This document shows positions 44,738-52,180 of a stretch of 64,000 nt of DNA, piece by piece. The number at the start of each line of letters is the position of its first letter. The first letter of the stretch is position 1. The DNA comes from Pontibacter korlensis (GTDB lineage Bacteria > Bacteroidota > Bacteroidia > Cytophagales > Hymenobacteraceae): NCBI RefSeq assembly GCF_000973725.1, contig NZ_CP009621.1:5015001-5079000 (forward strand). The letters are read 5' to 3'. The position numbers and the translations under genes were made by a program. Below the pieces are notes generated by a model that saw only the letters and a program-made list of their open reading frames with translations, was not told the origin of the DNA and made no database searches.

Positions 44738-44775
44738 AAAGGCAGGCAAGAAACATTTTCTTACCTGCCTTTTTC
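44738..44775 (+). terminator. Rho-independent terminator
   Basis: AAAGGCAGG/CCTGCCTTT with an inner AAGAAA/TTTCTT pairing and T run. Confidence 0.9.
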
Positions 44776-44826
44776 ACTTTCTGAAGTATAACTGGAAGCG
44801 CTGTATCCTTGCACTAAAAACCAGAA

Positions 44827-45522
44827 TTACCTCTTTTGAGCCAAAGCCCTTTTGATGGCCTCTTCTGCAAGTGGTGCCATCACTTTATAACCTGCCTCAT
44901 TTGGGTGTACCCCATCGTAAGTATAAGCTTCCTTTAACCCCTGCCGCTCATCAGCCATTGCTGTGTGGTAGTCGATGTACTGCAAGCCATTTTTATCGGC
45001 GTAGCTCTTGATCATTTTGTTTAGTGCTACAATTTTTTGCGCCGGCTCCAATCCTGGCTTCCAGCCATAGTCGTATGCAGGCAATACTGAGGCAAGCACT
45101 ACTTTTATGTTGTTAGCTTTAGCCAATTCTGCCATAGATATGATGTTCCCGGCTATCTCCTCCAAAGTGGCAGGACCGGTGTTGCCAGCAATATCATTGG
45201 TTCCGGCCAGTATCACCACCACTGCCGGCTTTAAGTTGATTACATCAGGCCTGAACCGAAGCAGCATTTGCGGTGTTGTCTGCCCGCTAATGCCCCGGTT
45301 TATATAGGGTTTGTCTGCAAAAAACTTTGGGCTCAGTTTTCCCCATCCTTCAGTGATGGAATTCCCCATAAACACCACCCGCTTCTCCCCTTTGGCTGGG
45401 GAGCTAAGTTTTGCGTTCTCATCTCTATAACGGTTAAGATTTGCCCAATCCTGGGCGTAAGATACTTCGGCAGTGAGCATCGCAAGTAGAATGGTACAGA
45501 GCAGTAAGTGAAGCTTTTTCAT
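44827..45522 (-). CDS. Secreted SGNH/GDSL hydrolase
   Basis: 231 residues with a Sec signal peptide (cleavage near SYA-QD). SGNH blocks: FMGNSITEGW (nucleophile Ser), RGISGQTTPQ (Gly), LAGTNDI (Asn) and YDGVHPNEAGY (Asp, His). Resembles the Bacteroidota GDSL acetylhydrolases that remove acyl groups from glycans. Exported; target unknown. Confidence 0.92.
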   Translation of the reverse strand: MKKLHLLLCTILLAMLTAEVSYAQDWANLNRYRDENAKLSSPAKGEKRVVFMGNSITEGWGKLSPKFFADKPYINRGISGQTTPQMLLRFRPDVINLKPAVVVILAGTNDIAGNTGPATLEEIAGNIISMAELAKANNIKVVLASVLPAYDYGWKPGLEPAQKIVALNKMIKSYADKNGLQYIDYHTAMADERQGLKEAYTYDGVHPNEAGYKVMAPLAEEAIKRALAQKR

Positions 45523-45555
45523 GTGTTTGTCTATTTCAGATAGTGTATTCTGGTA

Positions 45556-45990
45556 TCATAAAACCATTTTCATTTGGTACAGGTCAAAGCCCTCCGCCCA
45601 GAAATCTTTTTCTGTTTTCTCCAGCGTGAAGCCGGCCTTCTCATAGAATTTGTACACAAGCTGTGTTGTCCTTACATAGATCACCTCCACAGAAGCGTTC
45701 CTTCTGATGTAATCGACTCTGTATTGCAGTAGCTCTTTTCCCACTCCTTTTCCCTGGTAAGCTGGATGAATAATGTCCCAGGAAATGCGTGCGGTTTTGT
45801 CCGGGAAATAGTTAATGCCACCTGAGCCAATAATTTTACCTTCCACCTCGACTACAAAGTAGCTTTCCACATGTTTATTGAGGTATTCTATAAAGTCGGC
45901 TTCCTCTTCCTCCGCAAAATATTGCGGTGTATTAAGCCTCAGCAGCTCAAGAAGCTCTTCTTTATCCTGGCTTGAATAAGGTCTGATCAT
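45556..45990 (-). CDS. GNAT-family N-acetyltransferase
   Basis: 144 residues; acetyl-CoA loop HPAYQGKGVGKELL, strand and helix ending in VYKFYEKAGFTLEKTEKDFW. Its upstream region was displaced: the right end of IS605 copy 3 ends 10 bases before the ATG (45990), so any promoter beyond that point is now 1.6 kb away. It may be silent or driven from the IS. Confidence 0.9.
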   Translation of the reverse strand: MIRPYSSQDKEELLELLRLNTPQYFAEEEEADFIEYLNKHVESYFVVEVEGKIIGSGGINYFPDKTARISWDIIHPAYQGKGVGKELLQYRVDYIRRNASVEVIYVRTTQLVYKFYEKAGFTLEKTEKDFWAEGFDLYQMKMVL

Positions 45991-46000
45991 ACAAAGTATT

Positions 46001-46150
46001 TTGACATTCCCACCGCTAAAGCAGGTTGGATTCTTGGGCTACCTCGCTACTGCGACCGTATATCTCCCAAGCTGAAACGGTCTGCCCGACCGCCTTATTT
46101 CTTATATTGATGGCTGCGTTCACATCCCTGTCCAGGACGTGTCCGTTAGA
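46001..46150 (-). ncRNA. Predicted TnpB guide (omega) RNA at the IS right end
   Basis: By analogy with IS605 elements, the tnpB 3' end plus right end is transcribed as the TnpB guide RNA, with the guide lying just beyond TCAA. Hairpins CGGTC/GACCG, CGC/GCG (TCGCAGTAGCGA) and CCAACC/GGTGGG are conserved in all three copies. The guide here would be the DNA right after 46001 in minus direction. Limits are approximate and expression is not shown. Confidence 0.4.
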
Positions 46151-47155
46151 ACAAGTCCAATACCTGTCTGCTAGCTGCAGGTCGGTGTTACGCCAGCCAC
46201 AAACCCAGCAGTCCTGAGAAGTATGGTGGGGGGCTACCTTTATAAGCTCCCGACCATACCATTTGGACTTGTAGGCTAACATCTGCACGAACTGATACCA
46301 CCCAGCATCGCTGATGCTTTTGGCAAGTTTACGGTTCTTGAGCATATGCTGCACTTGCAGGTTCTCAACAACAATCGCTTGGTTCTCGCGAATGAGTTGA
46401 GTAGTCAGCTTGTGGTGGAAGTCCTTGCGGGTGTTGCTCACTTTCTGGTGCAGCCTGGCAAGTTTGCCGGCAGCCTTGCGCCTGTTGCTGCCACCTTTCT
46501 TCTTCCTCGATACAGCACGTTGCGCTCTCCTTAACTGGTGCTGATAGCGGTATAGGTGTTTAGGATTGTCTACAACAACACCATCAGACGTGACAACGAA
46601 GGATTTTATACCGACATCCAAACCTACCACATTGCTTATCTGTGGTAGTCGCTCAATATCCACCTGGCAACACAGCGTCACATACCACCCATCGGCTTCC
46701 TTGACAACGCTGGCTGTCTTGATACCCCCCTGCACATCCTGTGACCTGCGATAGTTAACCTTCCCGATCTTAGGTAGTTGAATTTTACAAGTGTTCTGGT
46801 GCAGCTTCACACCCTGTTTAAATGTGAATGACCTGTACAGGCTACGTTTGGCGAACCTGGGGAAGCCTTTGCCCTGCTTAAAGAAACCATCGTAGGATTT
46901 GAACAACCTATCTGTCACCTCCTGTAAAGTTTGTGAGTGTACGCACCCGATCCATTCTACGTCCCTGGCGATAGCAGAAAGCTCTTTCTGCATCTGGTTC
47001 TTCGATACGGAGATTTGATAGTTGGTCCAGAGGTGTTTCTTGTAGTCCAGACACAGGTTATAGACATACCGGCACGAACCGAGCCACTGGGCAAAAGCCT
47101 GTGCCTGCGCCCTGGTGGGTTTGAGTTTGAAGCGGTATGTCTTGATCTGGTTCAC
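46016..47155 (-). CDS. tnpB: TnpB, intact RNA-guided nuclease-family protein
   Basis: 379 residues from GTG 47155 (MNQIKTYRFKLKPT), the only undamaged tnpB in the window. RuvC-like catalytic residues: Asp 180 (GLDVGIKSF), Glu 264 (VVENLQVQH), Asp 344 (LDRDVNAA). Zinc ribbon: Cys 316 and 319 (CWVCG), then CSNGH (335-339). The frame is open upstream into the IS110 remnant, giving a possible 440-residue fusion from ATG 47338. TnpB proteins cut DNA next to the element's target motif using a guide RNA made from the right end. Confidence 0.92.
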   Translation of the reverse strand: MNQIKTYRFKLKPTRAQAQAFAQWLGSCRYVYNLCLDYKKHLWTNYQISVSKNQMQKELSAIARDVEWIGCVHSQTLQEVTDRLFKSYDGFFKQGKGFPRFAKRSLYRSFTFKQGVKLHQNTCKIQLPKIGKVNYRRSQDVQGGIKTASVVKEADGWYVTLCCQVDIERLPQISNVVGLDVGIKSFVVTSDGVVVDNPKHLYRYQHQLRRAQRAVSRKKKGGSNRRKAAGKLARLHQKVSNTRKDFHHKLTTQLIRENQAIVVENLQVQHMLKNRKLAKSISDAGWYQFVQMLAYKSKWYGRELIKVAPHHTSQDCWVCGWRNTDLQLADRYWTCSNGHVLDRDVNAAINIRNKAVGQTVSAWEIYGRSSEVAQESNLL

Positions 47156-47275
47156 GGCTGCTTTTGGCGCCTTGCCCGGTGCAGGGCATGTTTGCTGCAG
47201 CAAAGGTAACAGCCGGCAAGTGCAGGCGGTAGAACATAGGGTAAGATCAAACCCAGCAAAAGTGAAGGAATGTCG

Positions 47276-47579
47276 CACCACATCCAGAGCGTCTTTGCCC
47301 ACATCGACGCCCAGGTTCTGACAGAGTAAATTCTTCATAGCTGAAAGGGACTAAAGTGGACAAAAAACATTCATCTTCCGGGCCTGCACTCACTCATGCC
47401 TGCGGATGGGGCAGCCTCTAGGTACTGTCCAGGCTTTTAAGAAGAAGAGAAAGGGAAGGGCTTACTTGGGGGCGACATCATCAAAGTGTCTAGTGCAAGG
47501 GCTTTCTCCTTCCCTTTCTGTTAGCTTACGTTTAAGAGCCTGATAAAATTGCACATCCGCTTATACTGCCAAAGATATG
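47276..47579 (-). mobile_element. IS110-family left-end remnant
   Basis: Begins CATATCTTTGGCAGTATA like the intact element at 26915 and is similar along about 290 nt, including the recombinase start (MKNLLCQNLGVDVGKDALDV against MKNLLCQNVGVDVSKDSLEV). The rest of the recombinase and the right end are deleted, apparently by recombination at GATGTGGTG. Divergence from the intact copy shows it is a different insertion, not a recent copy. Confidence 0.9.
47360..47545 (-). ncRNA. Predicted orphan bridge RNA (limits approximate)
   Basis: Same framework as the RNA at 26950-27130, but with other guide bases. Left target guide GAAAGCCCTTGCACT (47506-47492) agrees at 14 of 15 positions with GAAAGCCCTCGCACT, the uninterrupted site in copy 1 (10880-10894). 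Right target guide CCCAAGT (47470-47464) pairs with ACTTGGG of that site (10892-10898). The donor guide ACAGTACCT (47428-47420) is unchanged, and ATGAG (47397-47393) pairs with the CTCAT of its left end. No recombinase of its own is left. Confidence 0.82.
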
Positions 47580-47624
47580 AGTGCCAAGGCTTTCTTTGGC
47601 ATTTACTCGTAAGATTAATACTTC

Positions 47625-47656
47625 AACAAAGCCTCTCACTTCTGGGAGGCTTTGTT
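47625..47656 (-). terminator. Terminator of the DUF4269 gene
   Basis: Perfect 11-bp stem AACAAAGCCTC/GAGGCTTTGTT directly downstream of the minus-strand gene. Confidence 0.8.
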
Positions 47657-47706
47657 GTTGATAGAACCTTAGAACGTTGAGGGGCTGCACTCCGCATTCT
47701 TAGCTG

Positions 47707-48249
47707 CTATTGCGGAAGCTCGGCCATCTCTTTTTCATACTTTAAAAGCTCAAGATAAGGATCCCCCTGCAGGCCTAAGGCTTGTGCAAAAGCAGGTTCT
47801 GTTTTAAGTCCTTCAAGCTTTAACCTCCGGATATTTTCCCTGAATTCGCCTCCCATCATATTAAGCAGGTAATTTTCAATAAGCATGTGCCTGTAAGCAA
47901 GCTGTTCATGCGAAGGAGTGTTCTGCCCAAAGACTTCTACTTCGAAGCCAGCTAGCATAAAACTAGCTATTACAGTATACTGCCCCCGCACTTCAGATTC
48001 AGATAATTTATACCCGGCGTAATCCGAAAAGCAATTAGTCAGGGTAGTTCTAAACTGTTTAGCATCCTCCCAGTAACAGATAATGTCGAGGTCACTGTTA
48101 TCTACATCAATAGCTATAGGTATGGTACCGGCTAACACTGGTTCGTAGGGGCTTAGGTGCTCCATCACCGCATATTTGGTAAATACACCATACGCCCTTT
48201 GCTGTTTTGGATTTCCATTCTTTAGGTATTCGATAGTCTTGAAGTTCAT
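47707..48249 (-). CDS. DUF4269 protein (nucleotidyltransferase-like)
   Basis: 180 residues. The central segment VDNSDLDIICYW resembles the D-x-D metal site of minimal nucleotidyltransferases, with PVLAGTIPIAIDV before it and FEVEVFGQNTPSHEQLAYRHM after it. This matches DUF4269, whose function is unknown. Monocistronic with its own terminator. Confidence 0.88.
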   Translation of the reverse strand: MNFKTIEYLKNGNPKQQRAYGVFTKYAVMEHLSPYEPVLAGTIPIAIDVDNSDLDIICYWEDAKQFRTTLTNCFSDYAGYKLSESEVRGQYTVIASFMLAGFEVEVFGQNTPSHEQLAYRHMLIENYLLNMMGGEFRENIRRLKLEGLKTEPAFAQALGLQGDPYLELLKYEKEMAELPQ

Positions 48250-48438
48250 AAGCGGTGTTCTGCATTGGCCATGTTTCCTACACCTTTAGACAGGGTAGTG
48301 TTTTGCTTTGGTTTTACTAGTTCTGTCTATCCTACCTTTATAAACATTCAGAATTCAATTTTGGTGGTTCTAAGGTGCCTTAACCCTTATACAACGTGTC
48401 CTGCGGCCTATAACTACAGATTTCAAAAATAAAGCACT

Positions 48439-49062
48439 TTATTTCATCTCCTTTCTGAAGAAAGTATAGGTCAGGCCAACCTGAAGAACTTTATTGGCTC
48501 CTTGTGTCCTTAAAGAGTGTACACGCTCATCCTTTCCAAAATAAACGAAATGAAAGTAGTTTTGGAAACCGTGGGCATACCTTACGTCTATACCGAACTT
48601 CGGAGTTATGTTGTAAGCAAGGCCCCAGTTGAAGCCCCAGTCAACTTTCCTATTTGGATTGCCAAGAGTATGAGTCTCGCCCCTGTACCTAGAGTAGTAC
48701 CATGCCAGAAAGTTGACTTCAGGACCAGCCAGTAGAGTTAATCTTTCGTTTGCCTCATACCCAAGCAGCACAGGAACACTTAGGTAGTCATAATTTATAG
48801 AACCATCACCATAGATTTCATGGTTCGAAAATCGTGTACCTTTACTGGAGTAAAGCGCTTCGGGCCTGATAATTAACTTTTCTGTTAGGTTTATTTCTGA
48901 ATATGCACCGAAGAAGAAACTTGGCTTAATATGGTTCTCTTCTACTGCTCGTAAATCCATGGTTGCTAAAACTCCTCCAGCTCTTATGCCCATTCCTATT
49001 TGTCCGAGGCTAAACTCGACAGAGCAAATAAAGAAGGAGAATAATAAACAGATTCTTTTCAT
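48439..49062 (-). CDS. Outer-membrane beta-barrel protein, PorT/OMP_b-brl_2 type
   Basis: 207 residues, signal peptide cleaved near SLG-QI. The barrel pattern is clear: IGMGIRAGGVLATM, LIIRPEALYSSKG, YDYLSVPVLLGYEA, LLAGPEVNFLAWYYS, FNWGLAYNITPKFGIDVRYAHG and the end VLQVGLTYTFFRK. Function not defined; the family is widespread in Bacteroidota outer membranes. Confidence 0.88.
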   Translation of the reverse strand: MKRICLLFSFFICSVEFSLGQIGMGIRAGGVLATMDLRAVEENHIKPSFFFGAYSEINLTEKLIIRPEALYSSKGTRFSNHEIYGDGSINYDYLSVPVLLGYEANERLTLLAGPEVNFLAWYYSRYRGETHTLGNPNRKVDWGFNWGLAYNITPKFGIDVRYAHGFQNYFHFVYFGKDERVHSLRTQGANKVLQVGLTYTFFRKEMK

Positions 49063-49311
49063 AGGCTTTGCATATTACTTCTAAGGGTTCAGTTTCATAA
49101 ATGGCAGACTTATTTATAGCTTACTCTTACTTCTAAGTCCGCTATCATGCCTAGTGGTTTCAAAAAACTTATTGATGGTCTGATAAGGTGGGTCTCAATG
49201 AACTATAGGTTTTGAGAGTGCCTGTTCTTTTGTAGTAGTTCCTTTATTTCACTATCACGTAGTTCGTAATTTTACTTTTAGCTAAACGGATTTGGCTTTG
49301 CGGTGGCGCAG

Positions 49312-49503
49312 CTATCGTAAAGGTTGGGTTAGGGGACAGCTTATGTCTTTTAGGCACCTATAGGTGTAAAGAGTATCATTTCGTTGTTCTAACTTATGAA
49401 CCCCTTCTTCAGTGAAGAAAAAGTAATCCTTGTTTAGTACCTGCTGACCGTTCGCTGTCAAGACTAAACAAAATAGAGCAAGAAGTATAAGTATGTTTTT
49501 CAT
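49312..49503 (-). CDS. Small secreted hypothetical protein
   Basis: 63 residues with a convincing signal peptide (ILILLALFCLVLTANG-QQ) and a mature part of only about 43 residues (YFFFTEEGVHKLEQRNDTLYTYR). It may be a real short exported protein or the remains of a longer one. No family recognised. Confidence 0.5.
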   Translation of the reverse strand: MKNILILLALFCLVLTANGQQVLNKDYFFFTEEGVHKLEQRNDTLYTYRCLKDISCPLTQPLR

Positions 49504-49627
49504 ATTTGTTGGTTACCCCTAACTAGCGGAAATACGTAAGCATACGTTTAGCCGGACTATATCTGTACTTCTGCCCCTACGAGCCGGAGCAGGGTATGTA
49601 CTCACTAGCACCTCAAGCTGTCTTTGC

Positions 49628-50134
49628 CTAATTGTATACACTCAGTGCAATAGTATACAGCAGTAACTCATCGTTTTTCACTCGCACATTCTTTTCATAC
49701 CGTAATCCTAGCTTTTCCAGAAGGTAGATGGATTTCTGGTTCTCTTTAAGAACAGTAGCATGAACATGTGTGAACGCTGTATTCAGCTTTACTTCCTCTA
49801 AAACAGTACCCGTTGCTTCGTAAGCGTAGCCTTGGCTTCTATATTCTGGCAGAAAGGTAAAACCAATATAAGGGTGCTGCAGGTATTCTCTTTTTATGAA
49901 GGTTATAATGCCAACAGGTGGCTTCTCTTGCTTTAGGCGTACCACCCAGCACTCCGTATCGGGGTTGGTAACCATACCTTCTATGTATACTTCTGCGGCA
50001 GCCCTGGAGGTAACATTTCTGTCGCCATTAAACCTCTTCCAATCTGGCAGGTTCACCAGCTCAAATATAAAATTAGCATCATGTGCTCCTATTTTATCCA
50101 ATGACAGGCGGCTTATAGTATAGCTGCTACGCAT
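49628..50134 (-). CDS. GNAT-family N-acetyltransferase, RimJ/RimL-like
   Basis: 168 residues. LPDWKRFNGDRNVTS, IGFTFLPEYRSQGYAYEATG (acetyl-CoA loop) and VLKENQKSIYLLEKLGLRYEK are characteristic of the RimJ/RimL group, which acetylates N-termini or small molecules. Substrate not predictable. Its upstream flank contains the terminator at 50213. Confidence 0.9.
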   Translation of the reverse strand: MRSSYTISRLSLDKIGAHDANFIFELVNLPDWKRFNGDRNVTSRAAAEVYIEGMVTNPDTECWVVRLKQEKPPVGIITFIKREYLQHPYIGFTFLPEYRSQGYAYEATGTVLEEVKLNTAFTHVHATVLKENQKSIYLLEKLGLRYEKNVRVKNDELLLYTIALSVYN

Positions 50135-50212
50135 ACATAGGTGGCATTGTGTAGTAAATCTAACACCTTGGTTTGCTTATCCAGATAATAAGATATTTTA
50201 GAAGGCACACAA

Positions 50213-50260
50213 AAGAACCGCGCCTGCCCTGGCATATAGCACAAGGCAGGCGCGGTTTGT
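50213..50260. terminator. Terminator hairpin
   Basis: AACCGCGCCTGCC pairs with GGCAGGCGCGGTT. It lies downstream of the minus-strand 50317-50715 gene and separates it from the GNAT gene. Confidence 0.8.
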
Positions 50261-50316
50261 ATGAATTAACCACCAGAGCTATTTCCTCTGGTATAGTTGA
50301 TTTGTTTATTTAGCTG

Positions 50317-50715
50317 TTATTCTGCAGTCCAAAGCACACGCTCCTGGTCAGCAAGAACTAGCAGAACCCGTGGTGGGTTTGCTACCAGCACCAGGCGCAT
50401 TTCTACACCCGGAAAACTATCCGACTCTACCCAAACGCCCTCTGTTTCGTCACCATCTTCCAGCTCTTTTCCGTCCAGGGAGCTAGCCAGGTAAGCAGTA
50501 GGCAACAAGATATCAGCATCTGATTTTATCTTGCCGTGTACATCTTCCAGTACATCCTCCAGCTCATCGCCGTACTCTTCGTTAAAATCGTCTTCCAGGT
50601 CGTGTAGCTCTTCTTCTATGTCATCATAGCGCGCATCGTTGTAGTCAAGCGCTCTTAACTCTTGCTTCTTCTCCAGGATGGCCACAATGGACTCGTTCAG
50701 GGCTTTTGCGTTCAT
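50317..50715 (-). CDS. Acidic conserved hypothetical protein
   Basis: 132 residues, strongly acidic; the first 65 residues look helical (MNAKALNESIVAILEKKQEL, then a run of Asp/Glu-rich helix DDIEEELHDLEDDFNEEYG), followed by a beta-like part ending VEMRLVLVANPPRVLLVLAD. No signal peptide. I do not recognise a family. Confidence 0.75.
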   Translation of the reverse strand: MNAKALNESIVAILEKKQELRALDYNDARYDDIEEELHDLEDDFNEEYGDELEDVLEDVHGKIKSDADILLPTAYLASSLDGKELEDGDETEGVWVESDSFPGVEMRLVLVANPPRVLLVLADQERVLWTAE

Positions 50716-50861
50716 GTTGTCTCGTATTTTTTACAAAGTTGGAAACATGCCTCAGTAATTGCAAGTAATCGCTGCATAATTTGCCTCGGGCCGTGTGCAT
50801 TTTGATACTAGCGCAAAAACTGTATTTTTACATAAATCCACCTAAAAAACTAATTAAAACT

Positions 50862-51986
50862 ATGGCAACTGATATTCTGCAATCAAAATCCACGGCAACA
50901 GATATCCTGCCACTAAACGGTACCGACCATATCGAGTTTTATGTTGGTAACGCTAAGCAGGCTGCCCACTTCTACCAAACTGCCTTCGGCTTTAAACTGG
51001 TGGCATACGCTGGTCCCGAAACTGGAATACGGGATCGCGCCTCTTATGTACTGCAGCAGGAGAAAATTCGTTTAGTTCTAACCACCTCCCTTAACCCTGA
51101 ATCTGAGATCTCGAAGCACGTACACCTGCATGGCGACGGTGTAAAGGTACTGGCCCTTTGGGTAGATGATGCCGAGGAAGCATTCCGTGGCACAGTAGAC
51201 CGTGGAGCCAAGCCCGCTCATGCTCCTACCACCCTAACTGACCAGTACGGCGAGGTGAAAGTAGCCTCCATACAAACTTATGGCGACACCATTCATACTT
51301 TCGTGGAGCGCAAGAATTACACTGGTCCGTTTATGCCGGGCTATGTGGAGAAAAAAAGCCTGCTGGATGTTGAGCCTGTAGGCCTGAAGTATGTAGACCA
51401 CTGCGTAGGCAACGTAGAGTTGGGCCGCATGAACGAGTGGGTAGAGTTTTATGAAAAAGTAATGGGCTTCCAGCTCCTACTCACCTTCGACGACAAAGAC
51501 ATTAGCACAGAATACACAGCGCTTATGTCTAAGGTGGTTTCCAACGGAAACGGTTATATCAAATTCCCGATAAACGAGCCTGCCGCCGGTAAAAAGAAGT
51601 CGCAGATAGATGAGTACCTGGAGTTTTACCGTGGTGCCGGCGTGCAGCATATTGCCGTTGCCACCGATAACATCCTGCATACCGTTAGCGAACTTCGCCG
51701 CCGTGGCGTAGAGTTTCTTTATGTGCCCGAAACATACTACGACGACCTATTCGAGCGTATTGGCAAGATAGACGAAGACATGGAAGACCTGAAGAAGCTG
51801 AACATACTTGTGGATCGCGATGACGAGGGTTATCTGCTGCAGATCTTTACTAAGCCGGTAGAAGACAGACCAACCGTATTTTACGAGATAATACAACGTA
51901 AGGGAGCACGCTCTTTTGGCAAGGGCAATTTTAAGGCGCTGTTCGAAGCAATTGAGCGGGAACAAGAACTACGAGGCAACCTTTAA
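50862..51986 (+). CDS. hppD: 4-hydroxyphenylpyruvate dioxygenase
   Basis: 374 residues, two vicinal-oxygen-chelate domains. The iron ligands are His 180 (YVDHCVGNV), His 263 (GVQHIAVAT) and Glu 342 (FYEIIQRKG). FGKGNFKALFEAIEREQ is the standard C-terminal lid. It makes homogentisate in tyrosine breakdown. ATG 50862 is preferred to the upstream open frame; TTTG (50801) with TATTTTTA (50823-50830) at 18-base spacing is a near-consensus promoter. Homogentisate dioxygenase is not adjacent. Confidence 0.96.
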   Translation: MATDILQSKSTATDILPLNGTDHIEFYVGNAKQAAHFYQTAFGFKLVAYAGPETGIRDRASYVLQQEKIRLVLTTSLNPESEISKHVHLHGDGVKVLALWVDDAEEAFRGTVDRGAKPAHAPTTLTDQYGEVKVASIQTYGDTIHTFVERKNYTGPFMPGYVEKKSLLDVEPVGLKYVDHCVGNVELGRMNEWVEFYEKVMGFQLLLTFDDKDISTEYTALMSKVVSNGNGYIKFPINEPAAGKKKSQIDEYLEFYRGAGVQHIAVATDNILHTVSELRRRGVEFLYVPETYYDDLFERIGKIDEDMEDLKKLNILVDRDDEGYLLQIFTKPVEDRPTVFYEIIQRKGARSFGKGNFKALFEAIEREQELRGNL

Positions 51987-52053
51987 GCCAAAAATAAAGT
52001 ATAGCCGCGTGTAAATGTGGCTAAAATATATTTATTTTGATATTACTATACTT

Positions 52054-52107
52054 CACACCAGTTCTACGGCTGCGCTTCGTGTTCGGCCAGAGCTGGTGTG
52101 ATTTTTT
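52054..52107 (+). terminator. Rho-independent terminator after hppD
   Basis: CACACCAG/CTGGTGTG stem with a large loop and six T. Confidence 0.8.
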
Positions 52108-52180
52108 ATCTTAATGCTTTCAAAAAGCCGCAACTACTTAACACAAAAAACTGCTACTAAAACATCAGCATAATCAAACT

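Larger units (their letters stand above)
46001..47608 (-). mobile_element. IS200/IS605-type element, copy 3, chimeric with an IS110 left end
   Basis: On the minus strand it follows TTAC (47612-47609) and ends in TCAA (46004-46001). After 27 bases of normal left end the sequence changes at core CT into an IS110 left end (from 47579), which runs through the bridge-RNA region and about 20 recombinase codons. It returns to IS605 sequence at the shared word GATGTGGTG (47284-47276) and then matches copy 1 through tnpB to the end. It lies between the terminator of the 47707 gene and the GNAT gene. Confidence 0.9.
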
